A stretch of 64,000 nucleotides of DNA, taken from contig CM032668.1 in NCBI GenBank assembly GCA_019095985.1, forward strand, positions 23,504,924 through 23,568,923. Reading direction: 5' to 3'. Numbering within the stretch: the stretch's first letter is position 1; every line of letters starts with the position of its first letter. Below, one piece after another: positions 11,343 through 23,187 of the stretch. Position numbers and translations under genes: made by a program. Under the pieces are notes generated by a model that saw only the letters and a program-made list of their open reading frames with translations, was not told the origin of the DNA and ran no database searches. The DNA is from Streblospio benedicti. Taxonomy: Eukaryota; Annelida; Polychaeta; Spionida; Spionidae.

Positions 11343-11465
11343 CGTGAGTACTACGCGACGCACCAGTACTTCCTGTCGAAGCGCTCGCTGTACCTCGTGT
11401 GCTGGCGCGTCACGGACGGAGAGAGAGGCGTGGAGCAAATACACCAGTGGCTCGTCAACATACAG
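11343..11465 (+). CDS. LRRK1: LRRK1-like exon 12 (Roc)
   Basis: Acceptor GTTTCAG, donor GTACGT, 41 codons in phase 0. Encodes REYYATHQYFLSKRSLYLVC, then HQWLVNIQ, matching the Roc segment after DFGGQ (Y-x-x-x-HQ-x-FL, then a hydrophobic strand). A decayed copy lies at 15592-15709. Confidence 0.92.
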
Positions 11466-11689
11466 GTACGTGCTCGCAAACTCAAATGGCGAGGAGGGTG
11501 AATTTAGAAAGATAGTTATGTATATATACCATTGATATGCAAATGGATCCTTAGCTCATGACACTGTAAAGTGATGATTTGACATCTGTGATCTGTTCAA
11601 ACATTACAATTTTTACTTTGTATTACGCTGATTCTCATTAATTTCGCCACGCTCGGTGATTATTTCTGATGCACCTAGCAATTGAGGGA

Positions 11690-12960
11690 TCTATATAGCA
11701 AAATGTGATTGGTGATTTGCCCCAAATCTTGAGCGTGAATTGTGTGAATTGCCTGTATTTAAGTGCATGAAATGTGATGGAACCTATCATTGGTGACTGG
11801 TGATCTGCTCATTACAAAGACTGTGATTGGTGATTTGCCCTAAATCTTGAGCGTGAATTGTGAATTGCCTGTATTTAAGTGTGTGAAATGTGAAAAACCT
11901 ATTCAATTACAATTTCTGGGATTGGTGAAAGACAATGAAAATGTATTGGTGACTGGTGATTTAGGAAAAATGTTGGTGAATTGATTTTCATCAAGGCAGA
12001 TTCGCCGATTGTGCAGTTCCAAGAAAACCATCATGAGTAGAACTTTTCACAAAACCTAAGCAACTTACGCTGTATTACGCTGATTCTGTCAATTTTGCCT
12101 CGCTTCGGTGACTTTTTTCTTGATGCAGTCAGTACTGAGGGTTCATATAGCAAAATGTGATTGGTGATTGGCCCTAATTCTTAAAGCGTGAATGTGAAAT
12201 GCCTGTATTTAAGTGTGTGTGAAATGTGATGGAACCTATTCACTGGCTACCTCTGTGATTATGAAAGTTATGTAATGAAAATGGCTGGTGACTGGTACTT
12301 AGGCAAAAAATGTTGGTGAATGGATTTTCACTGCCAAGATTCCCTCACCCCCCACCCCCAGTACTGTATATATATCATTGAGTTTCACTGAATTATGACT
12401 AGCGCCCTCTCTGTGATTTTCCTGTAGAACTTAATTGTAAGTTTTGCAGTTTCACCAATTGTGCAGGTGCTCCAAGAAAACCATCATGAACAGAACTTTC
12501 TCACAAAACGCAGGCAACTTATTACACTGTAATACGCTGTGATTCTGTCAATTTCACTACGCTCAGTGGACGTTTGATACTATATCATTGGCGTATTTCC
12601 TAAATCGCAATATATATATTTTTATACTTCTCTCTCTCACACGTCTTTAGTGCTATTATTTCTACCAACGATGATTAAGAAGGAAGACAGTAATTTACAA
12701 CCCTAAGCTTCCATTTAACTATATCAAGTGGTTCTGAAGGGACTCCCAACTGAATTCAGTGCTGTAGACCAGAATGATAATGGTCATCCACAGCTTGTGC
12801 TTATATCCTAAATCGCAGTTTTGTAGTGCTTCGCGACAGCAGTTCCAAGAAACCATCAAGAACGGAACTTTCTTACAAAACGCATACTTATTACTACGCT
12901 GTATTACGCCATTCTGTCAATTTCCTGCGCTGCGTGATCTTTTTCTGATGGTCAGTACTT
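11690..12960. repeat. Second set of intron 10-type tandem repeats
   Basis: Repeats of TGTGATTGGTGATTTGCCC and CCAAGAAAACCATCATGA recur here in the same order as upstream of exon 11 but with many small indels. This is the leading part of a segmental duplication of the exon 11-12 region. Confidence 0.7.
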
Positions 12961-13028
12961 ATATCCTTGAGTTTGTATCTTAACTACTTTATTCACACAG
13001 ACTATTTAACCATGTTAATTATAATGCT

Positions 13029-13177
13029 GGGTCATGCTGACGGCAAGGACAAGGGCGTCTTGTGGCCGGAAGCTATCTCCACCGTGGGCGTCGACATCGG
13101 TGACCTCGTGCTGACCCCGAGTGGGCCGGGGCAGAGGCAGCGAGGTGGTCTTCAGCTTTATGGGACCGGCGGACAGG
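13029..13177 (+). pseudogene. Decayed duplicate of LRRK exon 11
   Basis: Reads LGHADGKDKGVLWPEAISTV and VDIGDLVLTP, clearly a copy of exon 11, but the region of DFGGQ is altered (YGTGGQ) and reading frames shift near the end. The matching intron continues to about 13245, where a LINE interrupts it. Confidence 0.85.
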
Positions 13178-13245
13178 TGCGGAGAAAAACAGCCAACTGA
13201 CCCTTCCAGTGAACTGTTTGTAGACTCTGATAAATGTCTCAGCAG

Positions 13246-15507
13246 ATGTATAAAAAAAATCATTCATAATAGGGATAAAATCAAAAAAGAGAAAGCAAAG
13301 GAAACTGTGGTGGACAGAACTAACAAACCTTTAGAATAAATTTTGATTTCAAGTGAAAAGACATGGAGGAAGGCAAAGACAGACTGAAAAGAGACACCTA
13401 AAAAGCCATTATGAAAAATGACCAACGCTGCTTTGATACCAGCACACTTTTCCATGCCTAAAGAGGAGGATCTTCATTTCATAGATAGTGACATCACTTG
13501 GCAGGAAATAAGAAGGAAAAGCTTGTGGTTATGACCTTTTACCCATAGAAGCACTACGTAATAACACTGTTAAGAGCTTCCTGTTAAAACTTTTTTAACA
13601 TCTGTTTCCAGTTAGGGCAGGTACCACATATCTGGAACCAATGCATAATTTCGCCAATTACAAAATGCTATACAAAGGACCTCAGAGACCCCTGGCAATA
13701 GCAGAGGAATCACCTTTAGCTTCAGCAGTATACAAAATTATATTGTGCAATTTAAATGATAGATTGTTATTTGTTGATGAAAATGTAATATAATTGTTGA
13801 TAACCAAAATGGTTTTCGGAAAAAGAAGAAGCGTGGATCACCTGTCAACATTAACATCTATCATTGAAACCCGAAAATTATTGAAAAGACATACATACCT
13901 TGCTTTTATTGATTTTTAGTAAGGCGTATGATTGCATAAATCGTGAATACTTGTGGCTGAAACTAGAAAAGCATGGGATAAATAGAAATTCTAAATTTTT
14001 AAATGCTTTAAAAGTTTTATATAAAAGATGTAAAATGTTCTGTCAGGTTGCAAGGTCATTACTCTGAATGGTTTGATGTTAATGTAGGATTTAAAGCAAG
14101 GATGTTTGTTATCATGTACCCTTTTCAATATGTATCCGTCAATGATCTAACAAGCAATATAAATTCAGCTTAACAAAGGTATTAATATTCACAATGAAAA
14201 GGTTTCCCCTACTAATGTATGCTGATGATCTGGTACTCATGGCTGAATCTGGGAGTGATCTACAATGTATGTTAGATCAATTAAATACTTGGTGTCTAAC
14301 ATGGAATGTTAAAATCAATGAACAAAAATCAAAAAGTAATGCATTGTCGAAGTAGTAGCAATCTATCACTAAACAAGTATTCCACTGCGGTGATAAATGT
14401 TTAGAAATGTGTTCCAAGTATAAGTACCTAGGTATGGTCATTGATGAGCATTTAGATTTCAGTGTAATGGCAAAACAAGTTGCTCAATCTGCCCATCGTG
14501 CTCTAGGTCTCCTGATTGCCAAGGACAAAGCCCAAGGGTTTTTTACTTTTATATATATATATACAAGTTTATACAACAGTATGGTAAGCTCTATTATCGA
14601 CTATGGATCTGCAATTTGGGGACATATATCTTTCAGTTGTATTGAGGCTGTTCAAAATCGGGCATCCAGATACTTCTTAGGTCTAGGATCCCATGCTCCA
14701 AATAGAGCAGTTCAGGGAGATGTTGGCTGGAAATTGCAGGAAGATCGTCAAATGAAATGCGTAATTAATCAATGGTTGAGAATGTGTAATATGAAAAATG
14801 ACAAATTATGTAAAAAGGTGTTTTCTTGGTGTGTTATGAAGGCGTCACTGGGTGTTAAAAGCAGATATGCTAAGACCTTACATTTTTTAAATCATAATGG
14901 CTTTCAATCTCTCTGTAATGTAAATAACAATACTAATTTTAATGACATAAAGGATGAATTAGATGATGTTTTGTATGGCATAAGTAATGAGAAATGGTTG
15001 ACAGATGTAAACGTTCTTTATTCTAAAACAGGAGAGGGGAAAAAACAAGTTGCGTACCTACAAACATTTTAAAAACAAAGTTGAAACGGAGCACTATGTA
15101 CTCCTTAATATCCGGAAAAAGTATCGTAGAGCACTGTCAATGTTTAGGGCTGGAGTAGCACCAATAAATATTGAATTATTAAGATATGGAGTAAATAAGT
15201 TAAAAAACAGAGGAAGAGCGTTTCTGTATTTTCTGCAATAATACAATAGAGACGGAATGTCATGTTTTAATCAAATGTCCTGTATATGATGATATCAGAA
15301 ATGAATTGTATAATAATATTCCAGATTTATCTTTTTTTCAACATTAATGATGAACATAAATTATACTACCTGCTAAGCAAGAAAGATATTGTATATAATG
15401 TTGCCAGAGCCTGCTTTTTACATTTTAGATAGGAGGAAAATTTTAACGTATATATAGTCTCTAATAATTCTATAAAGAATGGTCATGTGTACATTTTAAA
15501 GATATTC
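13246..15507 (+). mobile_element. LINE (non-LTR retrotransposon) with decayed reverse transcriptase
   Basis: Contains reverse transcriptase pieces: NGFRKRRSVDHLSTLTSI and AFIDF (13805-13920), YADDLVLMAES (14218), WCLTWNVKINEQKS, then KYLGMVIDEHLDFS. An open stretch of 221 codons lies at 14407-15072. Near the 3' end is ETECHVLIKCPVYDD (about 15250), the C-terminal zinc-knuckle region. In-frame stops and frame changes occur in the catalytic part, for example a stop after AFIDF near 13917, so it is inactive. It sits inside the duplicated exon 11-12 segment. Confidence 0.85.
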
Positions 15508-15591
15508 TAAAGTATTGTATTTTACCATGATTATTGCATTCTCACCATAAGTACTGTAGTCTGACCATGAGTACTGCTTTTTGTTTCATGT

Positions 15592-15709
15592 GAGTACTAC
15601 GCTGACACACCAGTACTTCCTGTCGGGCGCTCGTGTACTGTGTGCTGGCAGGATATGGACGGAGAGAGAGGCGTGGCAGCAGATACACCAGTGGCTCGTC
15701 AACATACAG
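15592..15709 (+). pseudogene. Decayed duplicate of LRRK exon 12
   Basis: Matches exon 12 at nucleotide level (ACACCAGTACTTCCTGTCG, GTGGCTCGTCAACATACAGG) with several small indels. The acceptor CAG of the original reads CAT here. Flanking intron before and after also matches 11268-11580. Confidence 0.85.
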
Positions 15710-16105
15710 GTACGTGACAGCAAACTCAAATGGCGAGGAGGGTGGATTTAGAAAATAGTTATGTATATATACCATTGATATGCATGAAATGGATCCTTAG
15801 CTCATGACACTGTAAAGTGATGATTTGACATCTGTGATCTGTGTTGTTGACTCGAGGCTCGAATCTTGTTATTGAAATTAAAATTTATTATGTTCCCATA
15901 TGATAATTGTTTCTGTTAAGTTATATGATTGAATCAACAAGAAAAAACCATGGGTCTTGTTTGCTAAAACTTCATTTGTCACATGCTGCCACCTAATAAC
16001 AGAAATATCTAATGATGGACATGAACATGGTTGAAAATATCAAGACAGTAATTGTAAAATGGATTTTCCACAGAATGAGTGCCCATATTTGTGTTGTATT
16101 TGCAG

Positions 16106-16218
16106 GCGCGCGCCCCGAACTCACCGGTCATCATTGTGGGCACGCACCTTGATCTTGTCACCAAGAAGAAATACCCCGCCGACTATCTCGACCACCTGCA
16201 GAGGCTCATCTTCGACAA
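16106..16218 (+). CDS. LRRK1: LRRK1-like exon 13 (Roc G4)
   Basis: Acceptor TTTGCAG, donor GTAAGG. Encodes ARAPNSPVIIVGTHLDLVTK and YPADYLDHLQRLIFDK. THLD is the G4 motif (THxD in ROCO proteins) that reads guanine. Two bases carry over. Confidence 0.93.
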
Positions 16219-16838
16219 GTAAGGGTAGCCATATTGGCAGCCATTGTGGAAAGTTTCCCAAGGCAGTGTCAAACAATTTATTGTTTCAATGAGTACATGT
16301 AGATGCCAAAGAGTAGTTTTCAACTAAAAAAGCTTTGTTGGATATTTTTTTTTCAGACTAAGCCATACATTTACTGAACTATACACATACTGCTACTTTT
16401 CGATGGATCACTTAATCTTCTGCTGGAAACTGTGCAGATATTTATCGAGGTTCACATTTGAAAAGTAGGATTGCGCTTTATCTGTGAACCATACAAGATG
16501 AGATATTAGTTTGTGCATTTTAAAGATTCGCAGCAGTTAGGTCTGGGTTGATATTATATTTCAAAATGTATTACCATGTGTTTTCCTTTTTCCCTCTTAT
16601 CATCTCTGTTATATATTCTTATTTTGATTGAATGTAAGCGAATATTATTTAATTTGCAATTGTATTTTTTTATTTTTTTTATTTTTCCATTTCCGTTTAT
16701 TTTATATAAATTTCTGGTTTTTAATCATTAGACTTATTTATGCGTTTAAAAGGCACAAGATTGTTTTTTATGTCTGGGATTCACCCCAGATATTGGTATG
16801 ATCTGTAGATACATTATTCACCTAACCCCAGATATTAG

Positions 16839-17382
16839 TACAGTAAAGATTCGCTTTATCCGCCTTCTAAATATTTGAAATCCAAATTATCCAGACCTCA
16901 TCTCAAGTTTCCTGTCTGTATAAACAGACTCAAGCATGTCTCTCTTGGTCATTGCATGAACAAAATCACCAGCTTTTCAAAGCTACCATAATGACTTAAT
17001 AGTTTAGCCTTTATCTACCCCACTTTTGATTGACCATGTAAAGTCACTCTAGCTAAACTCAACCCTGATGATTGAAAATAACCTACACTGTTTGAACTAG
17101 AATTAGGTTTTAGACAAAGGATTTCTTAAAACATTGGAAGATATTCTTGATTAGGTTCAACATGTGTTAATGAATACAGTATTATGTTTGAATGTACAAT
17201 TGACATCAGCTCTATCTCAGTTGAAATACAGAAATATGCCAAGAAACGTAAGATACTTGTATTTTCGCCCACATAATACCCTATCAATATAGTATTATGT
17301 GAAAACCATAGTATCTGCAAGCCCGTAAATTTGGATCCTTATCAATGTCCCAAGCCGTCTGGATAAAGAGACCTGTACTGTA
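16839..17382. mobile_element. MITE with TACAGTA inverted ends (~544 bp)
   Basis: Left TACAGTAAAGATTCGCTTTA and right TAAAGAGACCTGTACTGTA pair as inverted repeats ending in TA. Minisatellite units like those at 17430-18017 lie on its left (16790-16838), so it may have landed inside that repeat. Confidence 0.65.
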
Positions 17383-17387
17383 TATAA

Positions 17388-17415
17388 GTACATGTGCCAC
17401 CCTGAGCCATCCACG
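17388..17415 (+). pseudogene. Copy of the start of LRRK exon 14
   Basis: GTACATGTGCCACCCTGAGC and the bases after it duplicate the first ~28 bp of exon 14 (18018 onward). It marks the far end of the minisatellite array. Confidence 0.8.
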
Positions 17416-17429
17416 TTGTTAGGTAGGTG

Positions 17430-18017
17430 CATAAAGCAACATTCACCCCAGATATTGGTGCGATCTGTAGGTACATTCACCAGATATTGGTGCAATCTGT
17501 GTAGTTACATTCACACCAGATATTGGTTCGATCTGTTGGGGAAATTCACCCCAGATATATCTGTAGGAAATTCACCCCCAGATCTGTAGTTACATTCACC
17601 CAGCCGTTGAATTTTGCGATCTGTAGGGAAATTCACACCAGATATGCGATCTGGTTACATTTCGATCTGTACATTCACCCCAGATATTGGTACGATCTGT
17701 AGGTACATTCATTCCCCAGATATTGGTTCGATCTGTAGGAAATTACATTCACATTCACAGATATTGGTACGATATGTAGGTACATTCACACCAGATATTG
17801 GTGCGATCTGTAGGTACATTCACACCAGATATTGGTACGATCTGTAGTTACATTCACCCCAGATATTGGTACGATCTGTAGGGAACTTCACCCCAAATAT
17901 TGGTACGATCTGTAGTTACATTCAGTCCGGATATTGGTACAATCTGTACGTACATTCACCCCAAATATTGGTACGATCTGTAAGTACATTCACCCCAGAT
18001 ATTGGTACGATCTGTAG
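17430..18017 (+). repeat. ~34-bp minisatellite reaching the exon 14 acceptor
   Basis: About 15-18 imperfect units of ATTCACCCCAGATATTGG plus TACGATCTGTAGGTAC. Each unit carries CTGTAG followed by GTAC, and the real exon 14 acceptor is the last CTGTAG (18012-18017). Confidence 0.9.
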
Positions 18018-18187
18018 GTACATGTGCCACCCCGAGCCGTCCACGGCGGGGCTGCCGCGCGTGCTGGGGCGGGTGGAGATCTCGGCACGGCCTCCGCGAG
18101 GTCTGGTGTTCAACTCCCCGGCGGGGGCGAGTGCAGCGGACCTCGCGCAGCTCATCATCAGCGTGGCGTCCGAGGAACACGTGCCTG
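18018..18187 (+). CDS. LRRK1: LRRK1-like exon 14 (end of Roc)
   Basis: Acceptor CTGTAG inside the last minisatellite unit, donor GTGAGT. Encodes YMCHPEPSTAGLPRVLGRVE, later SAADLAQLIISVASEEHVP. The AADLAQLIISVA helix matches the last Roc helix. Leaves one base over; the next LRRK exon found needs two, so an exon is missing after it. Confidence 0.85.
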
Positions 18188-20785
18188 GTGAGTATTACGT
18201 GTGGTTATTTCTCCAATGTTTGCTGGAAATACTCGATTCTGATTGGCTGAGTGGCAGAGCGGAAAAAATGATCTACTCTATAAGCAATATTTGATTTTAG
18301 AATTCATATCAATGCTTAGTAACTTTTAAATTAAATTAAACTAAAATGGATTTTGCAATGAAATAAAAGGGGTTGCCCCCGATAAATAAGCTACAAATGC
18401 TTACACATTGTTATGTGTATAATAAGGGGTGTGTATGTACGATGAAAGGATGCAAATCAGTTTTTCATGTTATTGTACAAGATGGATGTTGAGTATCAAA
18501 AGATTTTCATTGTTTACATTACTTAGGATGGATTATTGAGCCTATGAGTAGTGTAATTGACTGGATGTGTACACCAAAGTATAGAATATACATCATAGAA
18601 CCTAATAAAGGCAAAAATGAGGTTCCATTTTTATTTTCATTGGGACTTATCAAAGTCCCCTAATCTATACCTTATGCTTTGTAATATCTAAGATGTGGGT
18701 CACACAACAGTTTATGATCACGAGACCAAACTTGGAATTGATTACAATTTTGAAATTCAATTACCATGACATTTACACATGACTTCAATTTGATAACAAT
18801 TACACTCAGAATTTTTGTTCCAATGCCAATTGAAATTACAGGTGCATTTTCAATTACAATTACAAACTGTAAGTCAATTACGATTCAATTACAATGTTAT
18901 GCTTAATAATAGTTAACCATTTGTTATCAATTAAAAATAACACTTCATTTATTTTTTATATTATTTATTCACCTATTTTACCTGCTTTACGCGAACATCT
19001 TTGAGAGACATGAAATGTGTTTATTTTTGACGTGTCCTCTACATCAAGGGTAGTTTATGATGGAGCATAAAAATCACCGTCGGAAACCAACCTGCCTTTA
19101 CGTGCAAATTTCACCAGCCTTGCTACACTGCCACATGTATTAAATGATAAAGGATAGGCCTACAGGTGCCTCAAGAGTGGGCCATTACGTGCCACATTCA
19201 TGGATAAAAAGAACAGTCAATGACAAAGATACCACGGGATTTCAATAAATATTAAAACAAAGCCTTTCATGTAACATGTGAAATACATCACCATAGGTTT
19301 ACAGTAGCATATAGTAAAGTACTGTTGATGATAACAAGGTACAGATACAATGGAGTCAACATAGAAAATTGCTGTTTTTGTTGCCCATAAAGGGCACCAT
19401 TTTGGCTGCATGTACAGGTTCGGTTTCATATAGAATCACATAGAAAATGTGAGTTATAAACACTGGCCAGAAATACACATTGTAGTAATATAGACCAGCA
19501 TCACTTGAACATTAGAATATTTTTAAAGTTTTTAATCTCACTGTTATCAGTATCATCACACATGCTAACAATAATCATCTTGACACAGTAAACATCCTGC
19601 AATAATGTCAAGTGTTTTCATGTGATATAATCACATGATTGTAAAAAAATGTTGGATCAGCTGCTTGGCGCGTGATCTGTTTATACTATAGTTCATGTAC
19701 ACTTCACTGACACTAAAGCATTCATCATTCTCATCTATTTTGGGCTTATCATTCAATCTACAAGTTATTGAAAGTAACACTAGATATTGTGCTTGATGGT
19801 ATGCGTGTATAATTCAGTGGTGGGCACTTATTTTAAGTGAAGACCCCAGTCTGACTTTTTAGAATTCAATATAGTGCTGTGTATTTGGTATTTCAAGAAT
19901 GATAAACTCAAATGCAAGAGAATACACTACTAATCCTACTGACTGTGCAATCGTAATGCTTGTTTGGCATTCTGCACAACCAGTGGATTTCATAGGACTC
20001 AGGTTCACGAAAATGCATAGAGATGAGTTGTTTGGGGGGGGGGGGGTGGGGGGGGATCTTTTTGCCGCTCTGGAGGCCATCTGTAAAGTCCCCAGCCCTG
20101 CAGATTAAAAAGAAACACCAAACGTTTTTATACATCTACTTACCTACTTTTTACATGAATATCTTAAATGTGTTAATGTATGACAGGTCAGACAGGTGGC
20201 CACGCCACACAGGGTGACAAGATCTAGACAGGGTTATAACTTAGTCTTGATGTTTATTNCGCCCCCAGCCCCAATTTGCAAATTCCAGGTACCACTATAA
20301 AATTTTTATACATTGGCTTGAGATATGTGAATAATGGCTTATTGTAATATAAAGATTGTATGGAAAAGTTTACAAGTGTCTTTTATTTGGTCATTTCACA
20401 TTTACCCGACTAACAGATCCAGTCACTTCATAAAAAAAACACATGGACCTTTCTTAATGATAACTTGATTTGTATGTGTGATTGCAATGGAAAGTTTCTC
20501 AAGTATGTGTTTATCACAACATCAAGTTCACAAGTGCAAATCGCAATAAAACGAACATTTGTCTTTCTTGGTTCAATGTAATAGGATTATTGCAACACGG
20601 CACATGATCATTGATACAGATTGAAAATCTAATCCAAGCCAAAATACTTTAAAACGGAACATTCTTGTGCAGACCTATAGGATGTCACTGTGATGTTGGA
20701 TACATACATGTATACTAATTTTTCTGTTGAAATATAAACATATGAACACACTTTTTATGGTGCATTCTGAATTTAAAAAGCAACC
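18188..20785. other. Long intron stretch without a recognised gene
   Basis: AT-rich. Holds a CAATTAC-rich degenerate element at about 18720-18910 and a G run at 20033-20054. A single N lies at 20259. The COR-A exons expected after exon 14 were not found here. Confidence 0.55.
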
Positions 20786-21473
20786 ATGGGAGATCCAGTT
20801 AAAATAGGACGATACACTATTGACGTAGAGAAGCGTTTGGGTGGAGGGAGATTCGGAACTGTTTTTCTAGGGACTGATGATGAAGGGAGATCTATTGCAG
20901 CGAAACAAATCTATTTGGGCGACTTGCATGATGAGCACGATATGGATGAAATAAAAAGAATATATGCAGAAGTTGAGGCCCATAAGAAGATTCCACCTCA
21001 TAAAAACCTGATTAGATACGTTGACAGCATCACCAAGGGAAATTACGTATGGATCTTTACAGAACCTTGTGAACAGGGAGACTTAAACAAGTATGCCAAG
21101 AGACATGACATTAGTGAGAGGCAAAAGTTGATAATGATGAAGGAACTTGCTGAGGTTTTGAAGCACCTTCACAACCTTGACCCTCCGGTAGTACATCGCG
21201 ATGTGAAAGCAGAAAACATCCTGATGGGGGACGATGGCAAGGTCAAATTATGTGACCTTGGAGTCGCTAAAATCACGGAAAGGCTACAGAATAGAACATT
21301 GACTCTCAAAACACAGGCGGCAGGAACACCAGCTTACATGGCTCCTGAACTGTTTGTTTATGATGAAGATGGAAAATATAACTACACCAAGAAGGTTGAT
21401 GTGTTCAGTGCCGGAATCTTCTTTGTCATATTCATCGATTCTCAACCCAGACAAAATTTGAAGCCTTTAACAT
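20786..21473 (+). CDS. Nested Ser/Thr protein kinase, exon 1
   Basis: Start codon context CAACCATGG. Codes for the kinase N-lobe and most of the C-lobe: Gly-rich loop LGGGRFGTVFLG (about residues 18-29), Lys in IAAKQI, candidate helix-C Glu in AEVEAHKKI, catalytic VVHRDVKAEN, metal-binding DLGVAK (DLG in place of DFG) and GTPAYMAPEL. Ends at GTAAGT with one base over. It is a complete, apparently active kinase, not LRRK: HRD and DLG against YRD and DYG, with AT-richer codons. The family was not identified. Confidence 0.88.
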
Positions 21474-21589
21474 GTAAGTGTAACACAGTTAGATATTCTG
21501 ATTTAAATGAACTATACGTTTACTCAAATGTTATGTGCATTGTAATAGAAAGTAGTTTGAAAATTACAGAGATAATGTCTATTTCGCAG

Positions 21590-21787
21590 TTAAAGGTGGA
21601 GCAATAGGAGTAGCAATGGACCAGAGCCGTAGGTTGGGATGTCTGACGGCTCCTCCCATCAAGTTTAACATCCGTGACAGTCCCCAGGTCAAACAGCTGA
21701 AAGCCCTGGCAAGCAGCATGATCCAGTTTGATCCAGATCAAAGGCCAACAATGGAAGAAGTACTTGTCGAGTTGGAGAGAATTTTAG
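21590..21787 (+). CDS. Nested Ser/Thr protein kinase, exon 2
   Basis: Acceptor TTCGCAG, donor GTGTGT. Phase fits exon 1 after a 116-bp intron. Encodes KGGAIGVAMDQSRRLGCL, then MIQFDPDQRPTMEEVLVELE, the end of the C-lobe with the conserved Arg of helix I (DQRPT). Confidence 0.87.
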
Positions 21788-22174
21788 GTGTGTTTAGTTT
21801 AGATATCTTTCAGTGAGAAATTGAAAATTAAATGCCTATTTTCATGTAAATTGAAATTATATAAAAATCTGGGGGGAAATTTGAGCCTTCACATAGTTGA
21901 AATTCTAATAACCATGCCATTATCATGTAAGAGACCATAGGGTTTTGCAGGAATAGTTTATATCAGCATAATATTTTACAGAACATGTCATTTGCAGTAA
22001 AACATCCAATTAAAACCACCATTATAAAATACCAAGTCTGTAAGAAGACATTTTCATTGTCCCAAACCTTCATGGAAAAGTTATAATGATCCTTCTCTAA
22101 AGAGAATAAACTCCTCTTTATTGAGTTCACTAACTGAGTGGTTTAAATAGAGGTTCTACTGCATGTTTATGCAG

Positions 22175-22296
22175 CCTCAATGCCAGAAGAGCGGTCTGGT
22201 GCCCAGGCATCAGGAGGAGTCAAGAGCCTGGCCGAGAATTTCTCTGGAATACCCACGGCTGAAGTGAGACCAAAAGACATGAAGCATCCTGCATGA
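22175..22296 (+). CDS. Nested Ser/Thr protein kinase, exon 3 and stop
   Basis: Acceptor TATGCAG; the carried base joins in frame to give SMPEERSGAQASGGVKSLAE, ending MKHPA and TGA at 22294. The full protein would be 335 residues. A short low-complexity tail follows the kinase domain. The N gap starts 71 bp downstream. Confidence 0.75.
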
Positions 22297-22367
22297 ACCC
22301 ACAGAAGAACACTGAAGAAAAAAGATGCTGAAGCAAGACCCAAGTCTGTTGGTGAGCAGTATCAATG

Positions 22368-22467
22368 NNNNNNNNNNNNNNNNNNNNNNNNNNNNNNNNN
22401 NNNNNNNNNNNNNNNNNNNNNNNNNNNNNNNNNNNNNNNNNNNNNNNNNNNNNNNNNNNNNNNNNNN
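22368..22467. other. Scaffold gap (100 N)
   Basis: Exactly 100 N, a conventional placeholder for a gap of unknown length. It lies between Roc exon 14 and COR exon 15, where COR-A exons are missing. Confidence 0.95.
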
Positions 22468-23187
22468 ATTTGATAATTGTTTTTTACTTAAGGGCATTAT
22501 TTCACATTTAAAATAATAAACATTGATCAGCATGATTGTTTATTTGTTTTGATGGCATTGGTAAGAGTTTATGTTAAACGGTTCTGTATCTGACGGTGGT
22601 GGAATAATAACTATCAAATGGGTTAACGTTGGACACGTTTTACGTCATTCTGTAGATTTACTCTCTGACGCTTGACGTACCATGACGTACACTTCAACTT
22701 AAACAAATAAACAGCCAAAACAGTATCAATATTATAACATAACCATAGGCCATTATAAACACCAAAAAAATGACTGGGTCCGTCTAGGGTTCATTCTAGG
22801 GGATTTGAAAGTTTGGGGTCATAACACTCAAATCATCGCCGAGGGCATAGGTTAAACGCAAATCGAAAAACAGATAGTCCCTATTCCAGCTAAAGCTGGG
22901 GGCTGGGACTAAACTACCAACCAGTTAGAATCTGATAATTTTAATATAATTATGATCCTCAAAATATGGTGGGATGAATCCGTACCCGTAAGAAAATGAA
23001 TTTCATTCGCTATTAGATTTACTACTTTGTGATGATGCTGGCAGACCGGGCTCAAACTACTGTAAAATTCTCATCAAAAGTAGGGAATCTTGGCAAATTC
23101 ACATGACTTTACACAATGAAAATTTTCATTTCAATTTGCACAATTGGTAACGATGTGAACTTCAAAAGATGCTGTTCAAAAGATGCA

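Noticed and set aside
13029-15709. Second set of Roc exons as an alternative Roc domain
   Set aside because: The copies carry small indels, lose the DFGGQ region and the exon 12 acceptor, and are interrupted by a LINE, so they are decayed.
17430-18017. Regular ~34-bp repeats resembling a CRISPR array
   Set aside because: Units abut one another without unique spacers, and the setting is a eukaryotic intron next to a splice acceptor. It is a minisatellite.
22210-22533. ORFs running through the N gap
   Set aside because: The reading frame across unknown bases is meaningless.
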